The position numbers were made by a program, and so were the translations under genes. DNA of 64,000 nucleotides from Macrotrachela quadricornifera. Taxonomy: Eukaryota > Rotifera > Eurotatoria > Philodinida > Philodinidae. Positions within the stretch are counted from its first letter, which is position 1; each line of letters begins with the position of its first letter. This document shows positions 34,282 through 46,239 of this stretch, one piece after another. The notes beneath the pieces were generated by a model. It searched no databases. It saw nothing but the letters and a program-made list of their open reading frames with translations, and was not told the origin of the DNA. The stretch lies in the NCBI GenBank assembly GCA_022393335.1, contig JAJEKB010020688.1, forward strand, positions 32,475-96,474, in the 5' to 3' direction.

Positions 34282-37200
34282 TTATTAATAATGATTATTA
34301 AAATAAAATTGATGTATATAGAGTGTGAATATTAAAATAAAGAAAAAACTTGTTTTATATTCGATTGAAAGCAGTCAAGTTTTTTTAAAATATAGGAACA
34401 ATAATATGAAATACGTTTTTTAGAATTGAAAAATAAATAGAAAACTTAAGACTTAGAAGAAAAATATGTTAATATGATCCATCGACGAGTAACCATAGAG
34501 CAATTGGTAGTTATGCCATACTTTAATTTAAGACGCTGGGTCACCTATGATGTGATGTGTATTAAATAATAAGTTGAAGCATGAAATGTTTATCTTCATT
34601 AAAGGGAATAATATATTATATTAATACAAAGCAATTTAAGAATTTTTCAATACAAATTTTAATAATCAGAAAAAGATACAGTAGACGTCGTTTTTGACCT
34701 TATATATATGGCGATCTGTAAGAAAACTAAGCGAGTTAATTGTATTTAAAAACTTAATTTTTATGATGAAAAGATTATTATGAGCGTCCGTTATTTGTAG
34801 CAAACTATCTAATTTCTATGATATGGTTTTCTAATGTCCATATTTTCTTTATTACGGCCGAAGATGATACCAATCAGCAAGCCACCACTGCAGATGAGGG
34901 GTTAAATTTTGGCCGCAAGCAAGTACGAGCCCTATTATCGGAGAAGGAAAATGTTTTGAACTTGTATTGAATAACTATTTAATTTCATTTGAAAACAACA
35001 ATTTTTATAGGAAGTTCACACGAAATCAAGATTCATTCCAGATTCAATTGGTTTTTTAGAAACTTAATCAGCTTTAGTTTCATGATTAAGGGTATACGTA
35101 CTCTTTTAAAAAAAAGGAAAAAAATCTCTTTTTTTTTTGTTTCTATTTGATTTTTACGAAAAGCTCTATTATTCAAAAAAACAATTTTCAATATGATCCC
35201 AGATTTGCTATAACAGACTGTCCATAGAATCGTTAAAAAACGAACTTTCAGTTTTTTTATATAATGAGATCATGTCTCAAACTTATTTTGCGTTTTTCTC
35301 AAAACCAGTTTTTACATACAAAGCAAGCCATTGTACCACGTACAAACCCTCTCTAACTTTGTCCGATCGAGCTGGAATTTCTATTACAGATACTTCCAAG
35401 TGTTCTCTAGAAGTAAAATCGACTGTTTTTCTTTCCGACCTTCTGATCCAGTTTTATAGGATTTTGAAAGTCAGGATAAAAGTTCTGATCAGAACCTTTA
35501 GGTATTTTTTTGTCAAAATGAAGAAAGTGAGATTTTCAAAAACGTTCAAAACTACCTCTCAGATATTGTCGTATATATTTCCAAAAAATTTTCAGTTTAA
35601 TCGGACAAAGTTTGATGGCACTACTGTGCCAAGATGAAGTTCTATAGAAAACCAGAGTTTTCCAGAAAAACCGATAAAAACCCGCTGAAAAAAATTTTTT
35701 CTTGACCACGTATCTCGTTATTTTAGGTGTTCTATCTCTGATAGAAATTTCAATCGGATTGGTCGTACTGTCTTTGCGATCGAGAAAGGGTCAAAAAAGA
35801 GGGGGTAGCCTAATACGTTTGTTCTTTAAACAAGAAGACAATTAATTATGTGAAGGTTTACTTATCTCATACATACACTTACATCATTTAGTACTCGTTT
35901 AGAAAAAAAAACGAAACAGAATCTATTTACATGCACTGTTTATTTGGAGATAGACTCATATATGTAAAAATACAATTTCCAGAGATAGCCAATAAATAAA
36001 GAATTCATCGTACTACAAGGAACAAGGTCAGAAAAAGTGTCATTGATGATACATTTTAAGGAGATGACATGAACAGCATTATCTTTCTTTGATACATAAG
36101 TTTTGATCAAGAAGAAACTAGCCACTACTAATTACGCCGTATCGTCGAAAATTTTGAGCTGTTGCCGGCAAAATATCTATTAAATTTTTGAAGACAACTT
36201 TTTCCCAGAGCTTTATTTTGCATTGACTGTCTGCGAAATATTTAGCTCCTCTAACTTCTAAGAACTATCGAAAGCCGTGTTATCCGATATGTTGAATATA
36301 TTCATCCAAGTTCAAATAATGTGAAATAATCCTGAGCGAACAGTTAAAGAAAAAATTCAGCCTGGCAAGTGAAGTGAAGGTTTTAATAGAGATTTTTTAC
36401 AATGTATTCGGTTTTTGTACTGTGCAGTCTATGTTAGTTTTGTACATAGCTTTGTAGATGGTTAAAGAGAGAAATTTAACAGGGAAAGCAAGTAGTGCTA
36501 TTATTGAGTGGACATCTGCTATTTTTTAAAATCAAAGATGATATGAAAATGAAGAAGTTTTGCGTTCTTTTGACTTACAATTGATTTGGAAACGGGTGTA
36601 TAGAGCGATAATGATGTGAAGGAATTATTGAATGATACATATTTTATTCTTCTTCATGTCTAATGAAACCTTGTGAAGTTTGATGAAGTTTCTTTAGCTT
36701 TAAATTTTGAAATCTACAGTTTTCTCTATGCTTTTTTTGAACTTTAGGAAGTTTGAAAGCTGGTTGTTTTTCTTTCTGTCGAAGTCTTCGAACAATCCAT
36801 TTCTTCTTTTTTCAAATTCATGCTAATTTCTTTTGCTTTTTTAAATTTAATTGAAGAAAGTGATTCATAAACAAATTAAATTAGAAAAAGTTTGTCAATT
36901 ATGCATTCTTGCTAATCTACTGTACGATATGCATGTCTCTACACTTTTGTTGTTATATTTTGTGAAACTCATATATTTTACAAAATAAAATAGAGAGTGT
37001 GAGTTTTAAGTCGAAGTTTTCCGACTCTCCCCCCCCCCCCCCGCCCTTTACAGACCATAGCAACTATGGTCAAAGGTCATTGAGTGTAAATCACTCTAGC
37101 AACCACAGACAGCAAGCACTAGACTCCTTATCTATGGTTTCTTAGTGACAAAAAAAGGCGCCAAATGGCACTGACATGGTTTCGACTGTTCTAGGAGACT

Positions 37201-37426
37201 CTAGAACATTCTACAATATTTGAAATTCTTTCTAGAACTATAAATACTTGAAATATGTTTTCGAATGTTCTAGATAGCGCCGCTTCTGATTGTTGTGCAG
37301 AAAAACGATTATATGGTAGATATCGAGGATGATGGATACTGGCACATAGATTTATCACAATCATCATATGACTAACTGTTAGCGTCCAAATAATGATTCA
37401 CTTGACGCTAAACGGAGATTAAGATT
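34282..37426. other. Gene-poor tract
   Basis: Mostly non-coding. Bases 35100-35830 have mixed composition like an old dispersed repeat, without paired termini. Two minus-strand open frames, 35940-36125 (62 codons) and about 36644-36808 (a basic peptide with RRLRQKEKQPAFKLPKVQ ending in TAA), have some coding texture but no splice or family support. A C14 run sits at 37029-37042. Confidence 0.4.
37029..37046. repeat. Poly-C tract
   Basis: Fourteen consecutive Cs followed by G and three more Cs, in otherwise AT-rich DNA; its minus strand is a G-run. Just downstream (about 37052-37070) is a small perfect hairpin, gaccatag-caa-ctatggtc. Confidence 0.9.
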
Positions 37427-37499
37427 GTCCTTCTAGTCTAACTGGCTTAGGACATCTGTCCGGATAGCAAAAGGTGTGGGTTCGAATTCCACGAAGGTC
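37427..37499 (+). tRNA. tRNA-like sequence, probably a tRNA pseudogene
   Basis: Seventy-three bases fit a cloverleaf: acceptor GTCCTTC/GAAGGTC with one T-T mismatch, D stem GTCT/GGAC, and a T arm GTGGG-TTCGAAT-TCCAC. The A box (TAGTCTAACTGG) and B box (GGTTCGAATTCC) are good, and a T5 terminator follows at 37503-37507. The anticodon arm TCTGT/GCAAA has a C-A mismatch, and the loop CCGGATA lacks the invariant U33, with GGA in the anticodon position. A GGA (Ser) tRNA should have a long variable arm, which is absent. The isotype is therefore not assigned; transcription is possible but decoding is doubtful. Confidence 0.55.
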
Positions 37500-39079
37500 A
37501 TCTTTTTCTCCTTTCTCTTTCCTTTTCGCTGATGCCCACCAATGACTCATATATGATGCTAACAAATAGCACAAAATCCTGCTGAAAAGGCTCTTCCGAT
37601 TAAACTTGATTATTCTACGATAACATCAAAACTATAAATGGATTCATAATTTATAACTTATGGCAGAAGAATAAAATCTAATTATTAAAAATTTTTATTG
37701 GACGAGCAATGCCATCGAATAACGGTTAAATTATGATCAGTTAATATTAAAATTAAAACTATCAATTCGTTTAAATTTTTATTTTATTGAAATATAATCT
37801 AATCTTACCAGTAACTTTTCTTCGCTAGTAAGTCAATGATTGTGTCAATGGATATAATTTTCATTGCTATTTATTTTCTACCTTATAAAAATTTTTATAA
37901 CTCTGAAGTTTCATAGTAGAAATTATGCGTTTATATATACGTACATATCAATCCAACTTAATTTATTAATGGTGAAAATTGCTTGACACAAAGAGATTTA
38001 TGAAACATAAGCGCGCATCAGAACACTATCTTATTTGAGTCCAACGAGAAAACTGAAAGCTACTGTTGGATTTTGCTCCATTTCTTGTAATTATAAAAGA
38101 ACAGGTCAACAATGATTGTAACTTAAACTAAATGTAATCTTGAGTACAAATCCGACTAAACTTCGAAATTAAGCATATAAGGAAATCTTTTTCTCTCTGT
38201 TACAGCATTATCTCTTACTAATCTTTATCTTTAAGATATAGCTCGTTTTGATGGGTTCCTGTTCTAATTAACAAAATTAATTAATTAGAATTTCATTTTA
38301 TTGATAAATCCATGCTACAGGATTTTGAGCGCCTCAGAAGACTTTCACGACTATTCATTCATCGCTTTGTTTTGCTGAAGTTTCTTTTTTAAATATATAC
38401 CTGTATTTTGCTGCCATTCTAGCTATCTTTCGTAATGCGTTTGGAGAAAAGCTCCATTAAACACTCATTCATTTTTAGAAATTCTTGGGAAAACTCTAGA
38501 GTCTATTGTAGAAATCCTGGAAAGCATCCTAGAAGATATTTTCACATTTTAGAGGAGGCACTAGAAGCTATTACAGAAATCATAGCAGTCTTTAGGATGC
38601 ACTGAAAAGTGCTGAGCGAAGGTCTAAATTACGCGTGAATATTCTAGGATAATTCCTAGATGTTATTGTAGAAATCTTAGCATAGTACCTTGGTACTATG
38701 AGAGAAGTTTTAGGATGATCCCTAACAAATGTTAGGTAAAGCATTCAGAAATCTTCTAAAAGTCATAAAAGCAAAAAGCCTTTTGTAAAAACTTTAGATA
38801 ACCTTTGAGAGTTCAAAAATCTTAACAGAAATTCTAAGACTCGCTAAAGGATATTTATCATAATCCATGATAATTTCTCATTATCAGATATGCAACAAGC
38901 TGCAAAAGCTTACGATAGAGCCTCGTAAACCTACAACAAAGCATCGAAAGTCTACGAAAAATCTTCTATGAGGGCCTAAAGAGAAGTTGATGTTCAAAGC
39001 AATGTGAGAGGAAAAGACGCTTTCGGTTCTACTGACAAAGAATTATACTAAGCAGTTCTCTTTTTTACTTACTGTTAAC
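37500..39079. other. Non-coding, with degenerate repeats at its end
   Basis: No gene seen. From about 38436 a loose repeat takes over (separate entry). Confidence 0.4.
38436..39000. repeat. Degenerate repeat array
   Basis: Variants of a unit like cctagaagctattgtagaaatcttag recur with irregular spacing (near 38495, 38530, 38560, 38650, 38710). The units have drifted too far for a fixed period to be read by eye. Confidence 0.4.
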
Positions 39080-39425
39080 ATGGCGATAAACGGCCCATAA
39101 TACTGTGTCTACCAAACTGATGCCCCACGACATTTATGCAGCCGTGATAACATCGTTTTTAGTCGTTTACATCGACGTAAACTACCGTTTACGATGGTGT
39201 TACGATCGTCGCAATGAAAGATCTAGAGCCCTTCGTGAACAACAATAAGGGCATGCATCAAAGGCGATACAATAGCTATCGGCCAAATCTACGACGACCA
39301 ATCGGCCACGGCCAAGCTGTCAAACGCAGCACTTGTCATGACACCAACGACCAGCCAAGCTAGAAAAGCTTTGAATGTTTAACAGCGAATAGGTACATCG
39401 ACAATTGAGCTCCGAATATAAAGAA
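39080..39425. other. GC-richer island of unknown origin
   Basis: About 350 bp with visibly higher GC and CpG content than the flanks. A 45-codon open frame (+) ends near 39382 and includes SNAALVMTPTTSQARKALNV. It is followed by gaatataaagaagagactag, which looks like a TATA box and initiation region, as in the LTR of a retroelement. No second LTR or primer-binding site was found. It may be a retroelement scrap or foreign DNA. Confidence 0.3.
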
Positions 39426-39917
39426 GAGACTAGAGAACACAAGAAAATATATTTATTTGAATACAGTAACATTTATATCAAAAATTGGACAGATTTTGCT
39501 CTTTTAAAGTACATGAGATGAACGTAACAGATGTCTCATAACGAATGAGCAATTTTTATATTTCTCTTTTTTATCATCCAGCGCGTTTATCTTAAAAAAG
39601 GAAATGTACTACAAAATGCAGCGGGAAAAGCTGTATAACTTACATGAGACCACTTGTTTTTGAAAACAATGACAGTAAACTTTACTGTGTCAATTGTAGA
39701 GTTTTTTACGTCACACCTTGTAGTATTTTTTGTTTTAAAAATAAACGTACTAAACATGGAAGAAAAAGAAATACAAAAGCTGCTTATTCAGTATGGAACA
39801 CTCGTTAGTTATATATTACATGCTTGATTTGAACTAAAACCGATCTATTTGTAGGCTGGAATGAGGAACGAATGCATGAATACATGAGAAAGATAGACAT
39901 CATAAAATAAAGAGTGT
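39426..39917. other. Non-coding spacer
   Basis: AT-rich; nothing recognised. Confidence 0.4.
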
Positions 39918-40226
39918 TTAGAAGACCTGGAGAAGATAATACGAAGATATATAACGAATACAGTGATGGCTCAATTGTTGGCCCACTTACAGCAACATTG
40001 CGAATGGTTTCCATCAATATATTCATCAAACTGTCAACTACTCGCAGAATATCGTCGGCTCTAATACCTTAACACATAAACAAAACATCGAAAACATATG
40101 AATGTGTATGAAATGAAAAAAAAAGAAATTATATAGGCAAACATGTCTCTCTTCTTCATACTTATCTGATCGAATTTATGTGACATCGACGTTTTGAAGA
40201 TCGAATATTTGAAAATCTCGTTCGTG
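39918..40226 (-). CDS. 3' end of an unidentified spliced gene (three exons)
   Basis: Minus-strand exons 40226-40162, 40067-39991 and 39926-39918 are bounded by canonical acceptors (cttcaatag, tgtgttaag, ttctccag) and donors (gtatga, gtaagt), and their phases agree (1 then 0). They read NEIFKYSIFKTSMSHKFDQI, then SIRADDILRVVDSLMNILME, then TIRNVA and VF-stop. The two introns are 94 and 64 bp, the usual size here. The upstream exons were not found, and the family is unknown. Agreement of splice sites and phase argues for a gene; the short length keeps confidence low. Confidence 0.35.
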
Positions 40227-43200
40227 CTATTGAAGAAAAATATCATGTAGAATTCTTTCTTTTTCTTATGATAAATAGTTTATACGGAAGTTTACGACAT
40301 CTCTGATGAACGGCATTTTAATTGATGGAGCAAATACTCCAATCATTTTTTTTCCTTTGTCTTCTTCTTTCATACACATAAACAATGGGATGTGTGCATA
40401 TAGTGTAACATCATTAGAAACGCTACTACAGTTTATGGTTTTTTCAACAATAATTTGATTCTATAATTTTCGTTATATTTTCAACAACAAGTATTTATAA
40501 AACAATGGGTAAGAGAGGATGTATGCTTGTAGTATTCATATTGCTGAAACTCAGTTATCAAAAAATTTAATCAAATGTAATTTCGAATGTTGACCTTCCT
40601 CAGATAATCTTCTTAGAAATTTGTTATATTTCTGCATATCTATAGAAAGATGCCAACTCTTTTATGGAACTTTAGATGTTAAATATGAAATAAAAGTTAG
40701 TTGGTATTAATTAGATTCTGCTGATACTCCATAATGTTTGTTAAATTTAACAAGTATTTATATAAGTAGTCACTTTTGATATATTCTATTGATAATGAGT
40801 AAGTTATCAGATCATCTAAAGATGTTGAGTTATAGTTTATATGTAAATCTGTATAATAGATTTACTCAACTAATCTTCGTTGATTTTCAATGTAGAAAAA
40901 ACAATTAGAGAAAAGCTAAATTATATACGAAAGCACATATGCAAAAAAGAACAGTTTCCTTTATCAATGAATTAAGGATAAAGGTATTTTATTAGAGAGA
41001 ATTTCATTTGATTTTTCTTACCTCATTGTATTGATAAGTACAGCACTACATAGTTATAACCTATAAGCTAATCGAACGTTAATTGAATTCATATACAGAC
41101 AATCAATAAAGAATGTACAACATATCACCTTTTTTTTTTCCAGATCAGATAGTTATAATACAAGCAAATATGGTTAATATAATGAACTCTCTTTACAGAA
41201 TTGTATTTTTCTAAAATGAATTATAAAGCTTTTAAATATGAGTTGCATAATATTGATAGATAAAATTAAATCATTCATTAAACTAATAACACTAAATTGA
41301 TTTATTTGTTACAGATAACTTACAATTATTCTAGTGAGTTTAAATAATTTATATGTGATCTTCGTAAGACATCATCGATGACGACAGCATGACATCTTTA
41401 ATAAAAAGAAAAAGAGTGCATAGAGGACGTATATATGACAACAACTGTGCTTACGGAAGAATTTGCAATTATGTCACGACACAGTGAGAATATTAAACTC
41501 GATAAAAATAATTCATTTTGTAGTTTATTGCATGAACTTGTGTCCGTTGTCGGAAAGGTACAGAGCATATAATTAAACAGTTTTCTTACTTTGATTTATA
41601 ACGGATGTTCCAGAATTAATGAGCATTTCAATATTTTATAATATCTCTTTTCATTTTCTATAAAATAATATATTGCTTATTAACGTAAATAATAACTATT
41701 ATCTTTCAAAACACTTAAATTATACAATTTCAAATAGATAGTTTTGCCAAACAATTTTTGTAAGTCATTCTTGATGAAATAAGCGAATTTGTCCTAAACT
41801 AAATATTTCGATAAAGTGTAATCTAGACTAACTGATGGTTAATAGTAATTGTTGATGATATCAAGACAAACTTGTCCCAATATCATTGTTGTATTAAAGA
41901 ATAAATGCAAGGATTTTTCAGCGTTGTACAGAATTGTCTAATATTTTTCGAAGACCTCATTAAAATATTTTAATGCCACTGAAAGAAAGTTTCAGACACA
42001 TGAAGCATGACATAAGACACGTTGATTGAAAATGATCATCAATATCACATAGGATAGTTCAGCATAATAGTAAAAAATTCTTGGTATGAAGTAATTTGCT
42101 TCTTGTATAATCTTCAAAAATAGCAACAAAAAAAAATGAATGCCAGATCAGAAAATATCGAGATATTATCCCTTAAGCAATATCATAACACGTGAAGCTA
42201 TACCACAAAAAAAACATAGAATAAAGGAAGAATGTGTATGTAATGCAGAACTAACGATGTAAGAAAGCACGAGATGAAACGAAGGAATCATGTGTATAGC
42301 AGTAACACTCATATTTTTTAGTTCATGTAACAAAAGCATTAAAACAACTTTGTCGCTTTCATCGGCAATCATCAATTAATCTAGATTAAACTCCATCGAA
42401 ATATTTAATTTAGAACAAACTTGCTTATATCAATAGTTGAAAAACATATTATATCTTGTAGATATTGTCCAATATGTTTAGAAATATACATATTGAAAGC
42501 CTCTCTATGATGATGTTGGGACATTTTCCTTTTGTTCTTCTATCATATCTACAGATGAATTTTTCCTTTTCTGTCATATGTATTCGTTCTTCCTGTTCTT
42601 TTTTCTTCTTTCGTTTCTTTGTAGCCATTTAGTTCATTGTTTTACAATAGATTTTGAACCTCTGTTCACCACAATTATATATCGAACGATACTTTTAACA
42701 AGGAATTGGAACATCTTATCAAAAGCGACTTAAAAAAAGGTTATTTTGCAAAATTATTTATTTGGAACTGTTCAGTTCAAATATGTTTTAGAAAATAATG
42801 TTTGTTAGTCATGTTAGTAGGTTGAATACCATTTTAAGATAAATCTTTGGAAAAAAAATTAATTTTAAATAAACGAATATTAGAAGACGTTCATTTGTTC
42901 TGTAGCATCCTTTATTTAAATAGATGTAAGTTTGAAAAGTGAAGCAAATATTAGAGATGTCATTTTTGACTTTTATTTCCCGAAACTGAAAACGCAAGAT
43001 CTGTTCCCGCTTCTACAAATTTAGGAGCATAGATACATTTCTTGATTGTTTAATTAAACAACATAACAAAAACTTTCTTTTATTAAGTTACAAGTGATGT
43101 TGTTTATCAATACTTATTTAATTAGAATCAATACGAAAAACATATATTTCCTATTTTAAGTACAAAATTTGTAAGAAGATCAAAGCCGTATTTATAATTA

Positions 43201-44628
43201 ATAAACTAAAAAAATGAAATAAGCAAATTTTCAAAATATATAGACTCTTTGTAATCATTTCAATTTGTATTATTTTAACTATTAATCATTAAGTTAAACT
43301 TATTATCCACGAATGAAAAGTTAGAAACTCAAATTAGAATTTATCGAATTAATTGTTTTTTTTTAATTGAATTCCTCGAAAAATAGAAATAGTAAATGTA
43401 GATGAATTAGCAGAAGCATTTTGAAGTGTTCTATTCGCAGTTTGACATAGTTTTCATCATCTTGACACTGATCTTGAAGGTACACATAGGAAACGAAAAA
43501 TACATAAGAAACTGAACAATGACAAGACAAAATATTTATTTTAATTTAAAAACTAAAAAACAATACGAAAGAGGTGAAAAAAAGGTCAAGATAAGCAAAT
43601 TGAAATATACACGTACTGAATATATTAAAAAGTGCATGATGAAAAGGTCATCAAGTACAAAATCATAATATAAATGATGTTAAATTTCTTATGTTAAAAT
43701 TGTAAGTTTTTGACTTGAAATAAAATTATCAATCGATATACAAATTAAGTAGTATCAGAAATTTAAAAAACAAATTTTGAGCTCGTTGTTTATTGAAGTC
43801 AGGAACATGAAAAGTTGATTCGGAGTTCTAGGAAGTAAAAGACGTATTGAATTCTCCGTTCCTTAGAATAGGGAATATGAGGTGAGTTTCCATTCTCGAA
43901 ACCATGAATCCTTAGCAGCTGTAAATAGAAAAAAGATAAGAAAACATGTGCAAACACCTTAGCATGTTGAAAAAATGTTAGAAAATCCAGTATGAAATGC
44001 ACTCCCATTCCTGGAGAATCGACCGTTCAAGAATAAGAATGCTGGCATACTTACCTTGCAGGATCACTTGGTCCAATTATTTCAAAATCATTATCATATG
44101 AAAAGAAAGCTCTTCACTGGATGTTTCATGATACCCCTTCCGAGCAACATTTAATTTTACATTCTGAAAATACCGAACTAAATGATCTCATATTTAGATT
44201 ATAAATCACAGGTATATGTAGAGTTTGTAACAAATGTCTAATAATATGTGAAACTAGACAAAAATACGATGTTAGTAATAAATTTTCAGTTTCATGATTT
44301 TGACATTTTCCTGCAACAATATCAGAGGAGAATTTTTACTCAGCCTTAAACATTACAAGATATAGAAAACAGATAAAGTCAAGAGCTTGAAGACCAAGAT
44401 CCTATCGTTCTCTTTGACAGTTACCAATAATGAGTAACTTTTCTCGTTTTATGCCAGAATCCTATGAAGAACATACATATTTTTGTTTTAGACGTCTTAT
44501 CATCAAAGAATCAATGGCTTGTACATATTCTGGAATCAATCTCTTTTTTCTAAATATTCATCATCGCATTGTATTTTTGGTTTTACAATAATTGACAATT
44601 TATTGACTGACATTTTGCGTTCGTCACC
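40227..44628. other. Long gene-poor tract
   Basis: No confirmed gene. Candidate first exons that I could not extend: + 41435-41557, 41 codons from ATG to a gtacag donor (MTTTVLTEEFAIMSRHSENI...), and - 42628-42449, a 59-codon ORF with a Lys-rich start (MATKKRKKKKEQEERIHMTE). A minus-strand open frame at 42166-42375 includes ADESDKVVLMLLLHELKNMS. No recognisable domain, tRNA or element was seen. Confidence 0.35.
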
Positions 44629-46239
44629 ATGGAATTTTTCACTCAATTTCTTCCTTTATTAATATTGCCGCTCGTTCTCTATTTCGTTATTATTGCTCTT
44701 CTCAAACTTCGTCGACCGAAACGTTTATACATTTGTCCGCTCGATTCACTACCAGATGCCTATAGTTCTCTTCTTCCTACCGATTTCTACACCAAACCGC
44801 AACAGCTAGGAAACAATGATGGTGGTTATGTATATCCTAGTGATCCTGCTACGGTATTGCAACAGCTACGAACGGTAGTAGCCACGCTTCATTCGCAGCA
44901 AGCACTCACATCGCTCGATCCTTATAATCTCATAGTTATTCATGAACGTTTGGCCTACACAAATAGCAATGATTTAGTAAATTGGTTTACCGTTCAGTTC
45001 AATTTATTTACGGGTTCTGTATCTGCATTAGGGACTGCTACTCATGCAGCACTGGTGCAAGATGCACGAGAACTGAAGAAACTGGGATGCTTTGCATTAA
45101 CAGAAAATGGTGCCGGGGTGTTGTCGGGTTTACTTTGTGAGACTATTGCATATTACAATCAAGAAACAAAGAAAATTATAATCCACACACCAAACGAAGA
45201 GGCTAAAAAGTGCTGGATTTCGTATGCTGGTAATAGTCAAATTGAATATGCAGTAGTGTTTGCAAAATGGTGTCAGGCTAGTAGTGTTAATGGTAGCAAA
45301 CAAGTATTCATAGACACTAGTATTGGTAAATTATTTCGGACACCTCATGTAGTGGCCATTGTGGTGCAAATCCGTAGTAATGGTATTATTCTACCTGGTG
45401 TATGTATTAAAGAATGTTATACTCGTTGCGATTTTCGTTCGAACTCTTTTGGTAGTCTTACCTTCACCGAATTTAGTACCGAACCTGAAAACTTGCTTGA
45501 TCGATATTGTTCGTTGGATACTATAACCGGAGCTCTCCAGGTAGCTGACAACTGTCCAAAATTGTTCTTCAAATTGTCCAATCGGCTATTAGTGGGTCGA
45601 TTGTGCTTATCAGCTACTGCACTCGTGTGTGCTAGAATGGCACTGCAGCTTGTTATCACCAAAGTGTATCAAAGTAAACGATGCCAGTTTTCGTATATTA
45701 CTGATCACCTACGAATTATGGTGCAACAAGTTTGTGAAATGGACTGCTATTTTCGCCGATTGATCAAACGTTTTCAAATTGATCCGTCTACTACTAACAA
45801 TACTGAGGAACTCTTAGAGAAAAGTATTGATGAAATTCTTTTGATCAAAGCCTATATTCCACCGTTATGTCGATCTATTGTTGGCAAATGCCGTGAACTG
45901 TTCGGTGCAGAAGCATTATTGGCACACACCCGTATAACAGAGAGCCACGTCGGTTGCTACGCAAGTTGCCTGGCTGAAGGTGATTCGGTGGTAATGGCAC
46001 AAGCATTTGTTGGTCAATGTATGCGCAAATACAAGCACTTATCACTTCGTAACTGGCGTTTATTGTGGCTCATGGTCAAAATTCTAGTTATGATACCGGC
46101 ACATAAACGTATAAATTATATAAATGCGCATCAGACTGAGGTGATGGCTGCGTTTCAACAGATTGCTGATGGAATCTTTCAAAATCAAGGAATTCAATCT
46201 AATTTGCAGGGTATTGCTGTACCCATAACTAGAGCTTGA
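44629..46239 (+). CDS. Acyl-CoA oxidase/dehydrogenase-like protein, intronless, membrane-anchored
   Basis: A single uninterrupted frame of 536 residues. Residues 1-28 form a hydrophobic anchor (FLPLLILPLVLYFVIIALL) followed by LRRPKR, so it is a probable type-I-like or signal-anchored protein instead of a peroxisomal enzyme; no SKL-type C-terminus is present. The core matches flavin-dependent acyl-CoA oxidases: GCFALTENGAG (153-163, flavin/substrate loop; usually GCFALTExGHG), then IHTPNEEAKKCW, AVVFAKW, PENLLDRYCSLD, and a late AEGDSVVMAQ in which E450 aligns with the catalytic Glu of the EGD/EGE motif. These enzymes oxidise fatty acyl-CoA at C2-C3 with FAD. The gene has no introns, and its GC and C/G-ending codon use are higher than in neighbours. 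The Kozak context accATGg supports the start. At 536 residues it is shorter than animal ACOX (about 660). Confidence 0.75.
   Translation: MEFFTQFLPLLILPLVLYFVIIALLKLRRPKRLYICPLDSLPDAYSSLLPTDFYTKPQQLGNNDGGYVYPSDPATVLQQLRTVVATLHSQQALTSLDPYNLIVIHERLAYTNSNDLVNWFTVQFNLFTGSVSALGTATHAALVQDARELKKLGCFALTENGAGVLSGLLCETIAYYNQETKKIIIHTPNEEAKKCWISYAGNSQIEYAVVFAKWCQASSVNGSKQVFIDTSIGKLFRTPHVVAIVVQIRSNGIILPGVCIKECYTRCDFRSNSFGSLTFTEFSTEPENLLDRYCSLDTITGALQVADNCPKLFFKLSNRLLVGRLCLSATALVCARMALQLVITKVYQSKRCQFSYITDHLRIMVQQVCEMDCYFRRLIKRFQIDPSTTNNTEELLEKSIDEILLIKAYIPPLCRSIVGKCRELFGAEALLAHTRITESHVGCYASCLAEGDSVVMAQAFVGQCMRKYKHLSLRNWRLLWLMVKILVMIPAHKRINYINAHQTEVMAAFQQIADGIFQNQGIQSNLQGIAVPITRA

Noticed and set aside
34481..34550. 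A tRNA-like A box (atagagcaattggtag)
   Set aside because: No B box or T arm follows, so a tRNA is not supported.
35940..36808. Minus-strand frames (FFLIKTYVSKKDNAVHVISL; RRLRQKEKQPAFKLPKVQ)
   Set aside because: Some coding texture, but open frames of 50-60 codons are expected by chance in DNA this AT-rich; no splice or domain support.
43799..44140. Minus-strand segments resembling exons (YDNDFEIIGPSDPARNGSAF and LLRIHGFENGNSPHIPYSK)
   Set aside because: Frames and splice sites could not be made to agree, and no family was recognised.
45417..45662. An 81-codon minus-strand frame
   Set aside because: Lies wholly antisense to the acyl-CoA oxidase-like gene.
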